A DNA stretch of 64,000 bases from Lunularia cruciata (lineage: Eukaryota; Streptophyta; Marchantiopsida; Lunulariales; Lunulariaceae), in assembly GCA_948567375.1 (NCBI GenBank), contig OX419757.1, positions 11,346,001 through 11,410,000 of the forward strand, in the 5' to 3' direction. Each line of letters starts with the position of its first letter. Positions within the stretch are counted from its first letter, which is position 1. Positions 23,793 through 36,522 of this stretch are shown here, piece by piece. The notes under the pieces were generated by a model. The model searched no databases, was not told the origin of the DNA, and saw only the letters and a program-made list of their open reading frames with translations. The position numbers and the translations under genes were made by a program.

Positions 23793-25909
23793 TTTCCAAC
23801 TCTCCCTGCTGTTCCAATGCAACAATTCCTCCTCCTCCTCAACTCACCATATCCTGGAAACGCCTCAACTTCTGCCAGCACATCCAAAGTAACTCCTCCT
23901 CCTCCTCCTTCCCATTCCTCCCCCGACTACCATCCGCTCCGAACATCTAACACCACCCATCACAGCATTTCACCAATTCACAGAAATCTCTTTAGTTTCC
24001 CCATAATCTCGTAATTAGACAGACCGGCTGCCACCATAATGGATACCTTCAACGAGACTAGCCTCAATTTTCTCCTTGGAAAAGAGTTAAAGGTCCGATC
24101 GAATGAAATCTGCACCTAATCAGTTAGAAATTCACCTCCCCCTTCTCTGGGAGAGCCCGTTCCCACGATACTTGATCAGACCCTTCTGGCGCGGGCTCTC
24201 GTCGTAGCATCGAACCAAATGCTCTGCCACGAACTCTACACCTGGGGCAGAAACGACAAAATTCTTACAAATTACAAAATTCTTACGAACCTTGGTTCCA
24301 AAGTCAAGTCTGTCCCACGGTACCGGATAGCTGATTCACAAGACCTTCTCCTGTGGAACGCGTATACTTTTTAAGTCACGGGAGAAATCGTCGTCACTCA
24401 AGTCTAAGTCTACACTGCAACAGTCGAGGAACATCGTCATACAATCGTGTACTGTACCTTCAGCGGTGGGTCCGCTGCAGAATATGCCAGGGATATACCT
24501 CCATATTGACAACTTTGGCATATCTTTTGGATATTCATGCAAACCGATCCGTTACGTCTCTGATGAAGTGACTCTGAATATTCAATCCTAATAAAGAAGT
24601 ACTAAACGAGCATTAGCAAAACATGTACTTTGAATACTGTCAAGAACTAATGCACTTTTTCCAACCTTCGTAGATGCATTCGAAACTCTTTGTGATCACG
24701 TTAGACAGTGCTTATTCGAAGTTCACTTGAATCTTGATGGGGCCTTCCCATCCCATCCTTCGTGTTTTCTACGCGATCTCCCTTTTCTTCTTGAATCTTT
24801 GTATATGGTTGCTCTTTCTGTATTTCAACTTTAGGAGTACTCTTATGCTCGTAGAAGGAAGAAGGGGGTTGCATGCAACATGGTTTCAACCTACCAGAGC
24901 CTAAGAGTCGTCCCATCCTTCATGTGTTCTACGGGGTCGCCTTTTTAGTCTACAGCCTTAGATCGACCTTTTCCCTCCCTCTTGGAGGGAGAATATGGGA
25001 GGGTGTCCCTTAGATCCCAAAGTGAATGTTATTTCATCTTTCCATTAATAGGTGCTAAAGATAAAGGATATATACAAAGAGTATTCCCGAGGAAAAGGGA
25101 AGGGGAAAGGTACAAATAAGTGCGAGAGGAAAAAACGAGCGTGAGGCCCAAAAGTCCCAAGCAGCCAACAAACAAACAGAAGCAAGCCCCAAAGGAATCA
25201 AGGGGAAAAAGCACACCTGCAACAAGCACTCAAGAAACTAAGGAGGTGGTAGCTACTCCTGAACAATTTGGTAGAGGTCTCTAATGGTATGTCTAGTAAG
25301 TGGGGAGTAAGGACCTAGCCATGTTGGGTGTGCCTATTGTAGCTACTGGTCCGGTGAGGCTAGGCGCATTGCAATCAGGCGTGTTGTTGGTAATAGGATG
25401 TGAGCATGGCCGGAGATAGGGTGAGTGTTCCTCTCCTCTACAAAGGACCCCATGTTGCATCCTTGAGGAGATTGTTCAAATGGTGATGTAGGAATCCAAA
25501 AAGCTCAATCACTAGAGGTACAAAGGTATCTGAGGATGGCCGGGTGCATAGTGGTACTCCTTGCCCTTAGAGGCAATGGTTGTTGTTGCTCCCGCTGTCA
25601 CTGGGATCGTATGGTCTCAAGAATGCACGGTGCACCTAGCTGCTCACACTTAGACTCACAATTCATTAATTTCAATAGAACCTCATGCTTAGAACCAATT
25701 CACTTGAGAGTCGTGTGGAAGACCAGATTTAACATTCTGTTGGTTGGGTAAACACCCAAAGTTTATCCGTAACTTCAACTCAGTGGGCTGGCGTGAACCA
25801 AAGTGGTGAAAAGCTTGGTCTATGAAGCAAGCTTTGTAAAGTTTCACAAAGGAGTTTCACATTTCACATTCACTATGGTTAACCTTTTTGACTACGCATT
25901 TGTAATATT
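23793..25909. other. Upstream region of the WD40 gene and gene-poor spacer
   Basis: CTCCTC-rich tracts at about 23825-23920 suit a 5' untranslated region or promoter of the minus-strand WD40 gene. Beyond that I see no gene. A 68-codon minus-strand frame at 24336-24542 has an acidic, protein-like end ('DLDLSDDDFSRDLKSI') but no partner exons or family. Confidence 0.45.
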
Positions 25910-26654
25910 TGTAATAGAGAAGAGAGAAAAAACACAGATTACACACTCAACATTTGGTGGCCCAAAGGAGCACCTTCTCTTTATTATATAGACAAAGAGG
26001 ATCTCCTCCAAGGAAGCTCCACCATAGGATAAGGCACACGGATAGGTGACATGTCATCAAGCTCCACCCTTGGATTACTTACTTGGATGGGTGACATGTT
26101 GGTCTAGGTCCTCTCTGGTTGGTCAAACAAGCTTTGACCGGAGGGAATCTTTTAGGGAATCTTCTTGTAGGAGTCTCTGAATCACGTAAGGTACCATTGG
26201 AAAGCTCTTGATGAGAAAAAACAGGGGGAAGGGAAGACTAGCCTTTCATCTAGTGTGGGGGGGGGGGGGGGGGGGGGGGGGAAGAAATTGCACATTTTTT
26301 AGGCCTAATTCATTCGTTTAGGCCTCCAAAATTGCCTTCAAAGATTTCAGGCATATTTCGGTTCCTACTCTATTAGTAGAAGTCTCCTTTTGGTGATACC
26401 TCTTTCTGATCTGTTTAGTCCATCATGTGTAACATCCTTCCAAATGTTACCAAACCAATTCTCACCTTTAAATCATATGTCTAGCTCTTGGTTCTAAGAA
26501 TCTTAAGTCTATTTTGGTTTCTGCTCTATTAGTAGAAGTACTCTTTTGGTGATACTTCTATCTGATCTATTTTGACCATCATGTATAACATCATTCTAGA
26601 TGTCACCAAACTAAATTTCACATTTAGATCATATGGCTAGCTCGTGGTATTACA
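25910..26654 (-). repeat. Solo LTR, gypsy family 2 (copy 1)
   Basis: TG...CA segment of 745 bp flanked by ATATT/ACATT (one mismatch). It shares with 54717-55446 the ordered landmarks AAAGGAGCACC, CTTTATTATATAG, GGTGACATGT, TTGGTTGGTCAAACAAG, AGGCCTAATTCAT, TTTTGGTGATA and a GTATTACA end. The copy at 54717 adjoins a gypsy polypurine tract, which identifies the family and gives a minus orientation. No coding sequence is attached here, so it is a solo LTR. Confidence 0.75.
26257..26281 (+). repeat. Homopolymer of 25 G
   Basis: Uninterrupted G run inside the solo LTR. The family-2 copy at 54717 has only a short G tract broken by an A at the equivalent place (about 55079-55087), so this run expanded locally. 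The length may be unreliable in an assembly. Confidence 0.9.
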
Positions 26655-29600
26655 ACATTGGGTCACTATCTAAATGCACATAGTACAGTGTTCTACCATG
26701 ACTGTGCAATGGCATGAGTAGCATGCATAACGTCTGATAGTTGGAAATTGTGAACTTTCAACGAATACTGAACCTGTACAAAGAAAACCTGTCGGTGAGT
26801 TTCACTTAATTCTTCTTGGCCGCAACAATTGATGCAATGTGTTCTGAAAGAAGATCTCTCCTTCTCCTTTGATGATGCCGACTGTTCCTGTTACCATTGC
26901 TGCCTATTACCGCTGTTGTTTGTGCTGCCTATTTTTGACTTTGTTTTGATTGGCACTCTGATCTGATCTCATTTGCTCCAAAACTTGTCTAGTCTTTTCT
27001 TTGCCTCTTGCTGTTCTCAAGCTCTTCCCCTTCTTCTCCTATCCTGCTGTCCTCAAGCTCTTCTCCTACTTTTCCTCCCCTACTTTCTATAGAAACCTCC
27101 TTGGTCAGGTCACCATATAGATATAGCTTTTGGATGATTTGTCCGCAAACATTTAGGAATTGCCTAGGGTCTATTCGTGACAACCGTTATAAGCACTAAC
27201 TAGGTCTGGTCAAATGGTGATGGGATCTCAAATATGATAAAATACCTTGCAGATATAAAACCAACTTGGTAATGACCACGACAACTACAACTACTCCTCT
27301 AAGCTGGATCAACAATGGAAATCTTCCAAAGCATAAGTCTAATCCAATTCTTTGGGATGTTCAATAACAAGTCCTCAGGATCAGATGAACGATACTCCTG
27401 AAGTCAAAGGAGTTGAAGGAAAAATTATTGAATGATACATCACTAGAGCATTATTCATTGATTTCTTAATGCTAAATTGAGTGCACAATTACTCTATTAT
27501 TGGGTAGACATATGAGTCAATGCCAAATTGTATTCTCCATTAAATCCTAATGCAAGAGAAAGGTGTATGTCCAACCTCTTTCAATTTAGACTCTCTTGTT
27601 TTGCCACCTATGTTAGAGCTAGATGAATGAAAGGAGTAATGCACCACTAAGCATCTACAATGACCTATCAAAATCACTGATAAGCATACAATCAGTAGTA
27701 TATCAAAGAATAGTACACATTATTAGCTGCAAAATAGTGAGCTTTGCTCATTTGCCGGATAATTTAAAAGAAAAACCCACAAAAACATACTTTCCTCCCT
27801 ATCCTTGATCCCTGACCAGATTGTAATTCACAAGATCATTACTACTATTCCTTGAAGCCCTTTTCAAACACAAGTCCCGACACAATGTGCATGCCTTTGC
27901 AGTCTCAATTCCCATGCTACTTCTACATCACCATCCTTAGTTTGCCCATATTGCTCATGATCCTATCAACAACACAGCCAATCAGCACTCCCTCAATTGA
28001 TGAAATCAATTTCCTCTTCCCTATTCTGTTCTGTTTATCCCTTTTCCTTGGTACTCTTGTGCTTTTATTTCATTTAAATTCCTAGCCTTCTTATCTATGA
28101 CCTTCCCTTGTCCTTTGAAAATAACCAATTTGAACTCTTGTTGCTTGATCAATGGCTTTCCACCCTCCACACGTGGAATCAAAAATCCTCTCAATTCTCT
28201 TAACTCCTCCTCTTTTCTTGCCGACTCTACTACTCTACCTCACCCACAATTGATCCACAGCATTATATCATGGTCCTTCTCTTTCTCTTCCTCTAGTATA
28301 ATAGATCTCACCAGTGATGTGTATTCCCTATCTTGTCCTTCATACCCACATTGAGGAGCACTCTCTTTTCATTCTTGCCACTCCACTCCCTCATCATGTG
28401 CTCCATCTACTATTCTTTTTCCCCAAAAAAAACCTCCTTAGCAATAAATCACATTTCCTTTTACACCTCCACTTCCATAACGCATTCAAGGTTAAAGACT
28501 ATCATTCAGGTCTATAGATCTCTCTTCTACTCCTCAACCAACATTTGGTCTTGGATCTAGACCAATATACAAAGAACTCTGCCGTTGCACCTTCAACTCG
28601 GGCTTAGATCCCTCAAGATTGTAGATCTCTCAACCTTTTTTCAGCTGGCCCACGGCTGCACTCCTTCCCTTGCCATGTTCTTCTTCTTCTTCTTCTTCTT
28701 CTTCTTCTTCTTCTTCTTCTTTGATTCAATAGCCTATAGAACCCCAGATTGTTATTGCTTACTTTCACACACTCCTCCTATCCCTATTTTGTCATTCCTA
28801 CTGCTACATACCCCAATCATTTTTCTTAAACTTCATCCCACACTGCCTCAACTCTTTCATCATCGTCTCCTTCCAAAAAACCCTCCTTGATGCTTCTTCT
28901 TTGTCCTCTATTTTTTCTCTACTTGCAGCTACCCACAACATATAGCAGCCCACTATCTTAGCAACTATAGAAGTTACTACCAAGAAATTACTATTTACTA
29001 TAGGTAAAAAAAGTTACAATGGGTGCCACTGTTTTATGTAAAAAACAATTTTAATTTCTGAAAATAACCAAAATTCCTGGTTGGAATCCAAAAGTTATTG
29101 CCTACAACTAGATTTTCTTGTACTAAATCTAAATAATTTTCTACTAGTTTACTTAACACACTAAATAGCACTGATGTAATATATAGATTGTTTTCTTAAC
29201 GACATTGCTTGTACCCAATGACTCCACTTGTAGAGAGTTCACACCACCACATCATGCAAGGTGCAATGACCATCCATGAAAGTAATAATATTTGCTTGTA
29301 TTCAACTAGTAGGCTGTCTTAGTAGACCCAACCATTGTTCAATCTCAACCTGGGCCAATGCAATTTGTAAAATTTGAGCAATTGTATCACAAACTGCATG
29401 ATAGACTTTGGTGAGCTCTACACCAACTACACATTGCAATAAGTGTATCCCTTATGTGTCATATGGAGAACCACATGCACATTGGTCCAAAAGCCCTATG
29501 AGAGCTAGATGTGGAAGACCCAACCTCACCCGTAATGTCGTGCAACTTGGAATTCTAATGAGAAGTCAAAGGAAGTGAGGACCGTGCATGGACTCCTAAC

Positions 29601-30478
29601 TTTGCATTTACAAGTTTGGACTTGTAAACTCAAGGCCTCTAAGCTAAATGTGAAAGCAAACATCACTCTTACAATATCTCTCAAAGGGCACACAATATGA
29701 GTGTCATTTGAGATGGATGGGAACATACAAGACACAAAAGTTGTTGCCACTTGTTGTAAAGTTGTGTAATGCATTATGTCAAAGACAAGTGCCCTAGGAG
29801 ATCTCCTTGTTGTGTGCACTTAGTTGATGTCAATTATGAGAACTCTCTTGTAGCAATATGATGATTATACAATAGAGGTGTCTTGATACCATAGAAAGTA
29901 TAGACAAATGAGATCAAGGTGGGATTTGATTTGTAGTTCAGCAAAGAGTATAGAGTGATTATTGACAATAGTTGGTATTGAAGGCATTGGAAGCATCAAC
30001 TTAGACAAACATCCAATCTGAATGGATATTTAAGGATGTTTGAATACTCGCAATAATCACCTCACTTCTATTTGACTTGATATTGTTCCTTGAGTTGCCA
30101 AATTTTTGGCACTAAAGTATTAGGAACTTGTATTCACAAAGAGTCTCTCCCCAAGGTCTCATGTCCCATAAATTCAACCCCTTGGAGTAACCACAAGAAA
30201 TTGATGGGCAGACAAGAAGGAAAAACAAAGTGTCGTATTTGTAAGCAATAATGTAAGAAACTAGATGCAAAAAGCCATCCCCAATGCCAATGGTGCGCAC
30301 ACTTAAGGTCTCCAATGCAAGAGAAAGGAGACCAAAAGCTCCTAACAAACAACTTGCACCAAGGGGCACATGATCACATGCAATGCATTGATAGAAGGCA
30401 AAGAGAAGAGGAAAACCTGAATTTGAAGCACTTGGGGAGAGGCAATCATATAAGTGCTCAAAAACTAGCCTTGATAGC
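26655..30478. other. Gene-free spacer
   Basis: No protein motif on either strand. Open frames at 27852-28560 are pyrimidine-rich low-complexity translations (Ser/Leu/Phe/Pro) without family features. A trinucleotide repeat occurs at 28678-28721. Probably decayed repeat DNA. Confidence 0.5.
28678..28721 (+). repeat. TTC microsatellite, about 14-15 units
   Basis: Pure (TTC)n run; on the minus strand it is (GAA)n. It lies in gene-free DNA. Confidence 0.95.
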
Positions 30479-31082
30479 TATAATGTTCCAAGGATAGGAG
30501 GAAACCCAAGAGAGATACAAGAGAAGAAACAAAAGAGAAACAAAAGGCTTCATTGGTCAATACTTTGATGCCCCAAAGGAGCACCTTGTCTTTATTATAT
30601 AGCAAAGAGGATCAACTCAAAGGGAGCTCCACCCTTGGATCAGATGCATGGATTGGTGACATGTCAGCAAGCTCCACACTTATATTAGTTGTATGGATTG
30701 GTTACATGTTGATCCTTATCCTCTTTGGTTGGTCAAACAAGTTTGACCAAAGGGATCTTTGGAAAATCTTCTTACAAGAAGCTCAAAACAACATGAGTAA
30801 GGTACTATTGGAAAGCTCTTGATGAGATGAACAAGGAGGAGAAAGCATTGCCCCTCTCCTAAGAAAAGAAAACCTCCATTTTTGAGGCCTAATTCATCTG
30901 TTTAGGCCTCCAAAATTGGCTTTGAAGTTTTCAAGTTGTTTTTGGCCTTTGCTCTATTAATGGAATTATTCTTTTGGTGACACCTCAATCTGATCCACTT
31001 ACATTATCATATATAACATCCTTCTAGATATTACCAAGCCAATTTCCACCTTTAGATAATATGTCTAGCTAATGATATTACA
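30479..31082 (-). repeat. Solo LTR, gypsy family 2 (copy 2)
   Basis: Same landmarks as copy 1 (AAAGGAGCACCTTGTC, CTTTATTATATAG, GGTCAAACAAG, AGGCCTAATTCAT, TTTTGGTGACA, TATTACA). Flanks ATAGC/ATAGT suggest a target duplication. The outer TG has become TA. About 600 bp, without attached coding sequence. Confidence 0.7.
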
Positions 31083-31415
31083 ATAGTCCACCCATTGAGA
31101 AATAAAGAGTGCAATAGAGCATCTGCAAAGTAGGACTCTATCAATTATAACTCCTCATTCAGTTGATCATAGAGGAACAAAAAAAAGAAGGTCCTCAATG
31201 GTAGGTAGATGTAGGGTCTATAAGTCCAATAACAAGTCAAAGGAAAAAGAGTGTTGGCCAAGAGGGTGAGAGTACATGTACTCCCCTACCTAACCTAATA
31301 TTAAGGATTGATAAAGGCGGCAATACTCTAGGATAAAGGTGTGATGGTCTGGACACTCTCCAATTTGCTTGGTGGCTACTTGGGCCCAAATGGTGTACTC
31401 TTCTTGGAGGGCTAT
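31083..31415. other. Short spacer between solo LTRs
   Basis: Nothing recognisable. Its right end GCTAT (31411-31415) is the left target duplication of the next solo LTR. Confidence 0.5.
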
Positions 31416-31703
31416 TATAACAATATGGAGTTTAGCGATGAAGTTAGTCAGGCTTACAAAGTAGAGAATAAGACAAAATAGCCTAGAATATTCTAAAAGC
31501 ATCTAAGAAGCTTCTTGGGAAGCTTCCCAACTAGTTAACTTGCGCCCTAAGTAGGTAGCTTCTAGAAGGAAGCTTAGCTTGCATGCCAAGTAAGCGGCTT
31601 CTAGAAGGAAGCTTCTTGAGAAGCTTCTTGGTTAACTTGGCTTGCACTCCAAGAAAGCGGCTCAAGGAAGCTTCTTGAGAAGCTTCAAGGGTCTTGTATG
31701 CTA

Positions 31704-32154
31704 TGTCATGCCATTTGTAGTGTCGCGTCTAGATGCTCGGACATTGGAGTTCTAGTGATAGTAGTTAGAGTTATTTCAGTAGTTTCTCAAAGACTACTTT
31801 CCGACGGTCAGATTTCATGTTCGGGGTACTGACTTCACGGTGGGGCCCACCGTCACTTTGCACCGTTTGCACCATCGAGTGTGCCGTCAATGGGACCATT
31901 AGGGTTTTAGTGCTAGCTCGAGTCCATGGGGCATAGTTTTGAAGTGAGCTCCAGAGAGCTCACTTCTCTGATGTTGAGCCTTTGAGTTCTTGGCTATGGT
32001 GGACAAAGGCCGACGAGCGTCACTTGAATTCTCTATGCTTGAGTGGGTGTAGCTTGACTGTAATCCGTGCCCAGTTATTGGCAGTTTATAGAATGACAGA
32101 TCAAGTACTGGTCTGAGTTGAGTTGAGTTGAGAGTGGTAAGCAATCTGATTACA
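31704..32154 (+). repeat. Left outer LTR piece (3' 450 bases of the LTR)
   Basis: Starts TGTCATGCC and ends CTGATTACA. Homologous along its length to 41179-41627, with differences that are mostly C/T and G/A transitions (roughly 7 percent in the first 145 bases by eye). It contains CACGGTGGGGCCCACCGT and a GAGTT triplication near its end. The first 105 bases of the LTR are missing here; they occur instead at the far right end of the element. Confidence 0.85.
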
Positions 32155-33690
32155 TCAGAAAAGTGAAGTCAGAGGGAAATCGGGTGCATGAACTTTGAGT
32201 GTTGGTGGTATCTCCAAGCTCGGTAGATCGTTAGTAGCTCGATTCAAGTTTAGTGTTTCCCTAGTGTGTAGAAGCTCATTCAATTGATGCAGATTTGGCA
32301 ATTAGGCGGACGATGTGCGGAAGCGCAGGCCAAATTTTGAGCAAAGAAGGAGCAAATTTTGAGCAGTGGTTGTGATTTTGAGCTCAAGAGGTGAAGGCAT
32401 GACCAATTTGGTGCGAGTTGGGCTTAGAAAGTCAAATTGAAGGTGGAGTTGGGAAGCTCTTCTCATGAATTTGTGATTTAGAAAAACCCGTGTTGTCAAT
32501 TTGGCTCGAGTGGAAAGTTAGCGGGGGATTTGGCGAACAACCATCTTTAGGGTTTAGTAAGATTTTGGTTGGGATTTACGTCAGATTTTGGCCAGATTTG
32601 GAAGACTTTTGCTAGTTTGGAGGACTTTCGCAAACTTGGAGAAGTTTCACCAATTTTGGAGGAGGTTCGAAGTGGCAACCCGTGTTGTCAATTTGGCTCG
32701 AGTGGAAAGTTAGCAGGGGATTTGGCGGATAGCCATCTTTAGGGTTTACGTCAAATTTTGGTTGGGATTTACATCAGATTTTGGCCAAATTTGGAGGAGT
32801 TTTGCTAGTTTGGAGGACTTTCACAGATTTGGAGAAGTTTCGCGGCATAGGGCTGTGGGCTATGAGAGGCTACAAAGGCCTAGAAGGGCCAGCAAGCCAA
32901 CTTGCTGGCGTGAGGCTAGCTAGTTTAGAGTAGATCTTGGTCATTGGTTGGCAAAATCTGCCTTTCTTGCTAGATTGTACGCAATAGGGTTTGACCCCTA
33001 GATCTCTTGTTCCTAGACTGATGCCCTAGCCAATTGGTCCACCCTCACTTGTTGTCCTAGTGACTGTGCCACTATTATCTATACACATGTAGCTTTGGCT
33101 AGGAGAGGCAATTTGATCCCATTCTTGGTGATCCTGGTAGCTTAGGACTTAGATACAAACTTCTCTTATGTCAAATGCCAAATGGTAGTAGAGTCAGTCC
33201 TGTGTTGTGTTATGAGATGGAGGGTTTTTGTTTAGATTTCTTGTGATTGGATCCCCTCCATTCTATGCTTCTTGTTTGTGCACCACGTTTGTGTGAGGTG
33301 CCCTGACTTTTGAGCGTTGGTGCTTTGGTGTGCTCTCGGTGGTGAGGCTCAAGTGATGACCATTCATACTATCTTTGTTTATCTCTGGTGAGGCAAGAAG
33401 TGATGACCTGCAGACCGTGAGAGTGCGTGTTATGATGGTAGATTACAGGTTGCCCTTTCTCCTAGTGTAGTTATCTCGGTTAGAGTTACATTAGTGGGTG
33501 GTGCTTAGTTAGTATTGGCACTTGGTGGTGTTGGCACGTGGTGGTGTTGGCACTTGGTGGGGCACTTGCGGTTGCGACTTGCGGTTGTAGTTGGTGGTTT
33601 GGGTTTGCTGTTGCAGTTACTTGGTCACAACGGAGTTCTTTGGAGATTCCAAAGGAGTTAGCTTTGCAGTACGTAGTGGGTTTACTCGGA
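32155..33690 (+). other. Untranslated leader with 192-bp tandem repeat
   Basis: No coding frame. Two head-to-tail units begin at 32486 and 32678 (period 192), each with ACCCGTGTTGTCAATTTGG, CCATCTTTAGGGTTTA and TTGCTAGTTTGGAGGACTTT. Low-complexity GTTGGCACTTGGTGG repeats follow at about 33510-33570. No clear tRNA primer site is visible next to GATTACA; TCAGA at 32155-32159 could be its remnant. Confidence 0.6.
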
Positions 33691-35371
33691 GTGGTGCTCG
33701 GTATCAGCTTGTATCTCATGTCCAAGTGAGGGAGGAGATTGACTATGAGTTGGAGTTCGACACAGGAGCTGATTTAGTTGAGAGTGCACTTGGTGTGTCC
33801 GCACCATTGTTGTCTGACATGGATGAGATTTATGGGGCCTCCAAAGGCCCTAGGCGTTACTCTGGTACAGTGGGTACCATTGAGTTGGATGACTTCATCC
33901 AGGAGTTCGATAGTTGGTGTGATCTGCAGCAGATGCAAAACTTGACTTTGTTCACACCCTTCATGGCATGGAAAGGTTGTTTCAGCACTTGGAGGGTCCG
34001 CCGATGGATGACTACCATGAGTTCAGGAGAGCTCATTTGGAGGAGATTGAGTTATGGAGACAATATTGGTCTCCACACTATGTCTCCATCACTTCACGCT
34101 TGGTGGCCAGGAGTAGATCGGCTGTACCTACGAGTTCTAGCTCGAGTAGTGTGGGTGGAGCTAGTGGAGGTGCACTAGTTGGAGATGGTGCTACTACGAG
34201 TGGAGGTACCACTACAGGAGGTGGTGTGGTACCGGGGTTTAACCCCATGGTGGAGTTCTTCTTGTGTTTGAGGCCGAACTACCAGGGAGTGCGGACTGAC
34301 AAGCTGAGGAGCTTGTAGGAGTTCCAACGGAAGGCTGGAGAGAGCCTACGCGAGGCATACACTCGCATGAAGCGGCTGATCAGTTTCACTCAGGGAGTTA
34401 CTGAGGCCCAGGCAGTCCAGTTTTGGTATGGGATACTGGACAAGGAGTTGCAACGTAGAGTTTGTGATGCTACATTGTTGCAGGCTACTTTGCCCACTTT
34501 GGCAATAGTCTTTGGTTTGGCTGAGCGTATTGAGCTCAATATGATGGAGGAAAGAGTGGTGACATCCGGATTTGGTAGGGAGACCTCATCCACGGCTGTG
34601 ACTTCTTCTAGAGTGCAGCAGAGTGCACCACGCCCAATTGGTTTTTGAGGACAAGGTGGACAGCCCAGATCCTATGGAGCGAGTGGAGGGCCTAGTGGAG
34701 TTAGACCCTTATCCTCATTTTTGGGTCAGCAGCAGGCAGTGAGTGGTGGTGTTGCTTGTTGGACTTGTGGTGGACCTCACCATAGGAGAGAGTGTACTTA
34801 GGGCAGTGGACCTGATACCTCTGGTGCATCATTGCCAACATAGAGGTAGTGTGAGCACTGCCACAGATTTGGTCACACTAGTGATCGGTGTTTTGACCTA
34901 CATCCGGAGTTACGGAGTGGTAGGGCTGCTATGGCAGGTAGTATAGGAGCTCCAGTTCATGGAGGACAAGGTGGTAGAGGTGGTGGTAGAGGATCTACAC
35001 CTAGTAGGGGTGCAGTACCTACCCTTACTTCTAACACAGCTATGGCTACTCGGATTGAGCAGTTGGAGCAGAGATTGGCTAGTATGGCTATTGCTCAGAG
35101 GAGATCAGATTTGGGTGCTGAGGCTTCCACCTCATATGTTGGTGATAAAGATGCTTTGGACTTCATGTGCGGAGCAGCACAAGTGGATGCATCTGCAGTA
35201 GTGACTAGGAGTGCAGTACGTGCTCCAGAGCCTAGAGGAGCATCAGTGGAGTTGGACCCACAGAGAGGAGAGGTTGGGAGACATGTTAGACTTCCCCAAA
35301 CTTTCACGCTATCTGAGGCATTGCAGACAACATCCATGGTTCCTAGACATCCCAGGGTGCAGGTGTGGTAG
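33690..35371 (+). pseudogene. gag of the methyltransferase element
   Basis: Capsid-like region: 'TVGTIELDDFIQEFDSWCD', 'LFQHLEGPPMDDYHEFRR', 'LREAYTRMKRLISFTQG' and 'AQAVQFWYGILDKELQRRV'. This is followed by two zinc knuckles, 'CWTCGGPHHRREC' (slightly irregular spacing) and 'CEHCHRFGHTSDRC' (perfect C-X2-C-X4-H-X4-C), then a Gly/Arg-rich tail and a short coiled coil ('RIEQLEQRLASMAIAQ'). A one-base loss at about 33966 shifts frame, and stops occur at 34316 (TAG), 34646 (TGA) and 34799 (TAG) with two more before the second knuckle. The frame ends at 35371 where the protease frame overlaps by 7 bases, possibly the original gag-pol junction. Confidence 0.8.
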
Positions 35372-36522
35372 ATGGTGATGGACTACCTGCTAATCAGCCA
35401 CCTGCTACTACAAAGACTGAGTCTAGCATGATGTTGGGGGCAGCTCAGCTGATTATGCGGCATCCTTTGTTTTCGGCTAGTGATATGTTTACATTGGAAG
35501 TTGACCCAGCCCCAATATTCCGGTTGGCTGCCACGTTGTGTGAGAGTAGGGATGGTGTAGTTCCTACTACTAGAGCAGAGATGGTTGGTAGTGGAGCTAA
35601 CTTGGTTGAGGAGCATGGGATCCGTTTAGCGACTAGTGGTTTATGGCAGGCAACAACGGCTAGATTGGAGGAGTTGCTAGCTAAACCGGCCTTTGAGAGA
35701 GCGCGGTTTACACTTGGCGTTGTCCTATTGGATAACCAGAGGGGGATTTTTTGTTTGGTGGGACCTTCAGGGAAAGTCTATACACCACAGAGAGTCTTGT
35801 TAGACTCTGGTGTGCAGCCCCTTATGTTGGGGAAGGATGCTGTTGTCGGTCTGGAGTTACGGAAGACCGATGTGGAGAGGTGTCCATTTCAGATCCAAAC
35901 ATCTCTAGGTGGTGGTTCGACACAGTACATCGCACATGGAGAGCTTGTTGTCCAGGTTCAGCCTGGTCATCCGACTGATAGCTCGGTGGTGAGAGCTCAA
36001 GCTATTGCAACGATAGTTGAGTCATATGATGTGCTAGTTGGGGGAGCTGTGTTATACCCCATGGGTTTCAGCATTGACTATATGGAGGAGATAACCTCTT
36101 ATAGACTTGGTTGGCAGTCTGGTGAAGGACGGGTATGTTGCCTACCAGTACGCTTCAATAGTGGCAGTCTTGGCTCACTACAGTCCCGGACCATGGCAAC
36201 ATCAGTTTTAGCTTTCAGTGGTGCAGTTACTTGGCCTGGTGACTTGTTGGAGGGGAACGCCCATGCAGAGGATACTCCAATACCAGAGGAGATCACTCGG
36301 CTTTGGAGTATGAGTGGGATTGTTCCATCCACCTTGGATGTTCCATTGTGGAGTTCAGAGGAGGCATTGCAGCAACATGCAGATCAGTTGGTGCAGCAGG
36401 CTTGGAGTGGAGCCTTTGTACCATCAGGAGATGAGTGTGAGGATGAGCCTCCAAAGGCAATTGCTTTGACACCTTTGGATACCACACTCATTGCTTGGCA
36501 GTATCCAATAGAGGAGATATGC
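35365..36522 (+). CDS. Aspartic protease region of the methyltransferase element
   Basis: The longest intact frame of the element (402 codons, running on into methyltransferase motif I). Residues about 145-155 read 'RVLLDSGVQPLMLG', a retropepsin active site with DSG in place. Further on, 'ESYDVLVGGAVLYPMGFSIDY' corresponds to the second conserved gypsy protease block. Before the active site there is a 130-residue unassigned region, and after it a linker rich in acidic residues. The frame joins the methyltransferase without a stop, so both were made as parts of one polyprotein. Confidence 0.75.

Noticed and set aside
24336-24542. Minus-strand 68-codon frame with an acidic tail
   Set aside because: Protein-like composition but no upstream exon, family motif or paralogue; kept only as a remark in the spacer entry.
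27852-28890. Several overlapping plus-strand open frames of 60-100 codons
   Set aside because: They are translations of pyrimidine-rich, repeat-containing sequence with no motifs, in competing frames.
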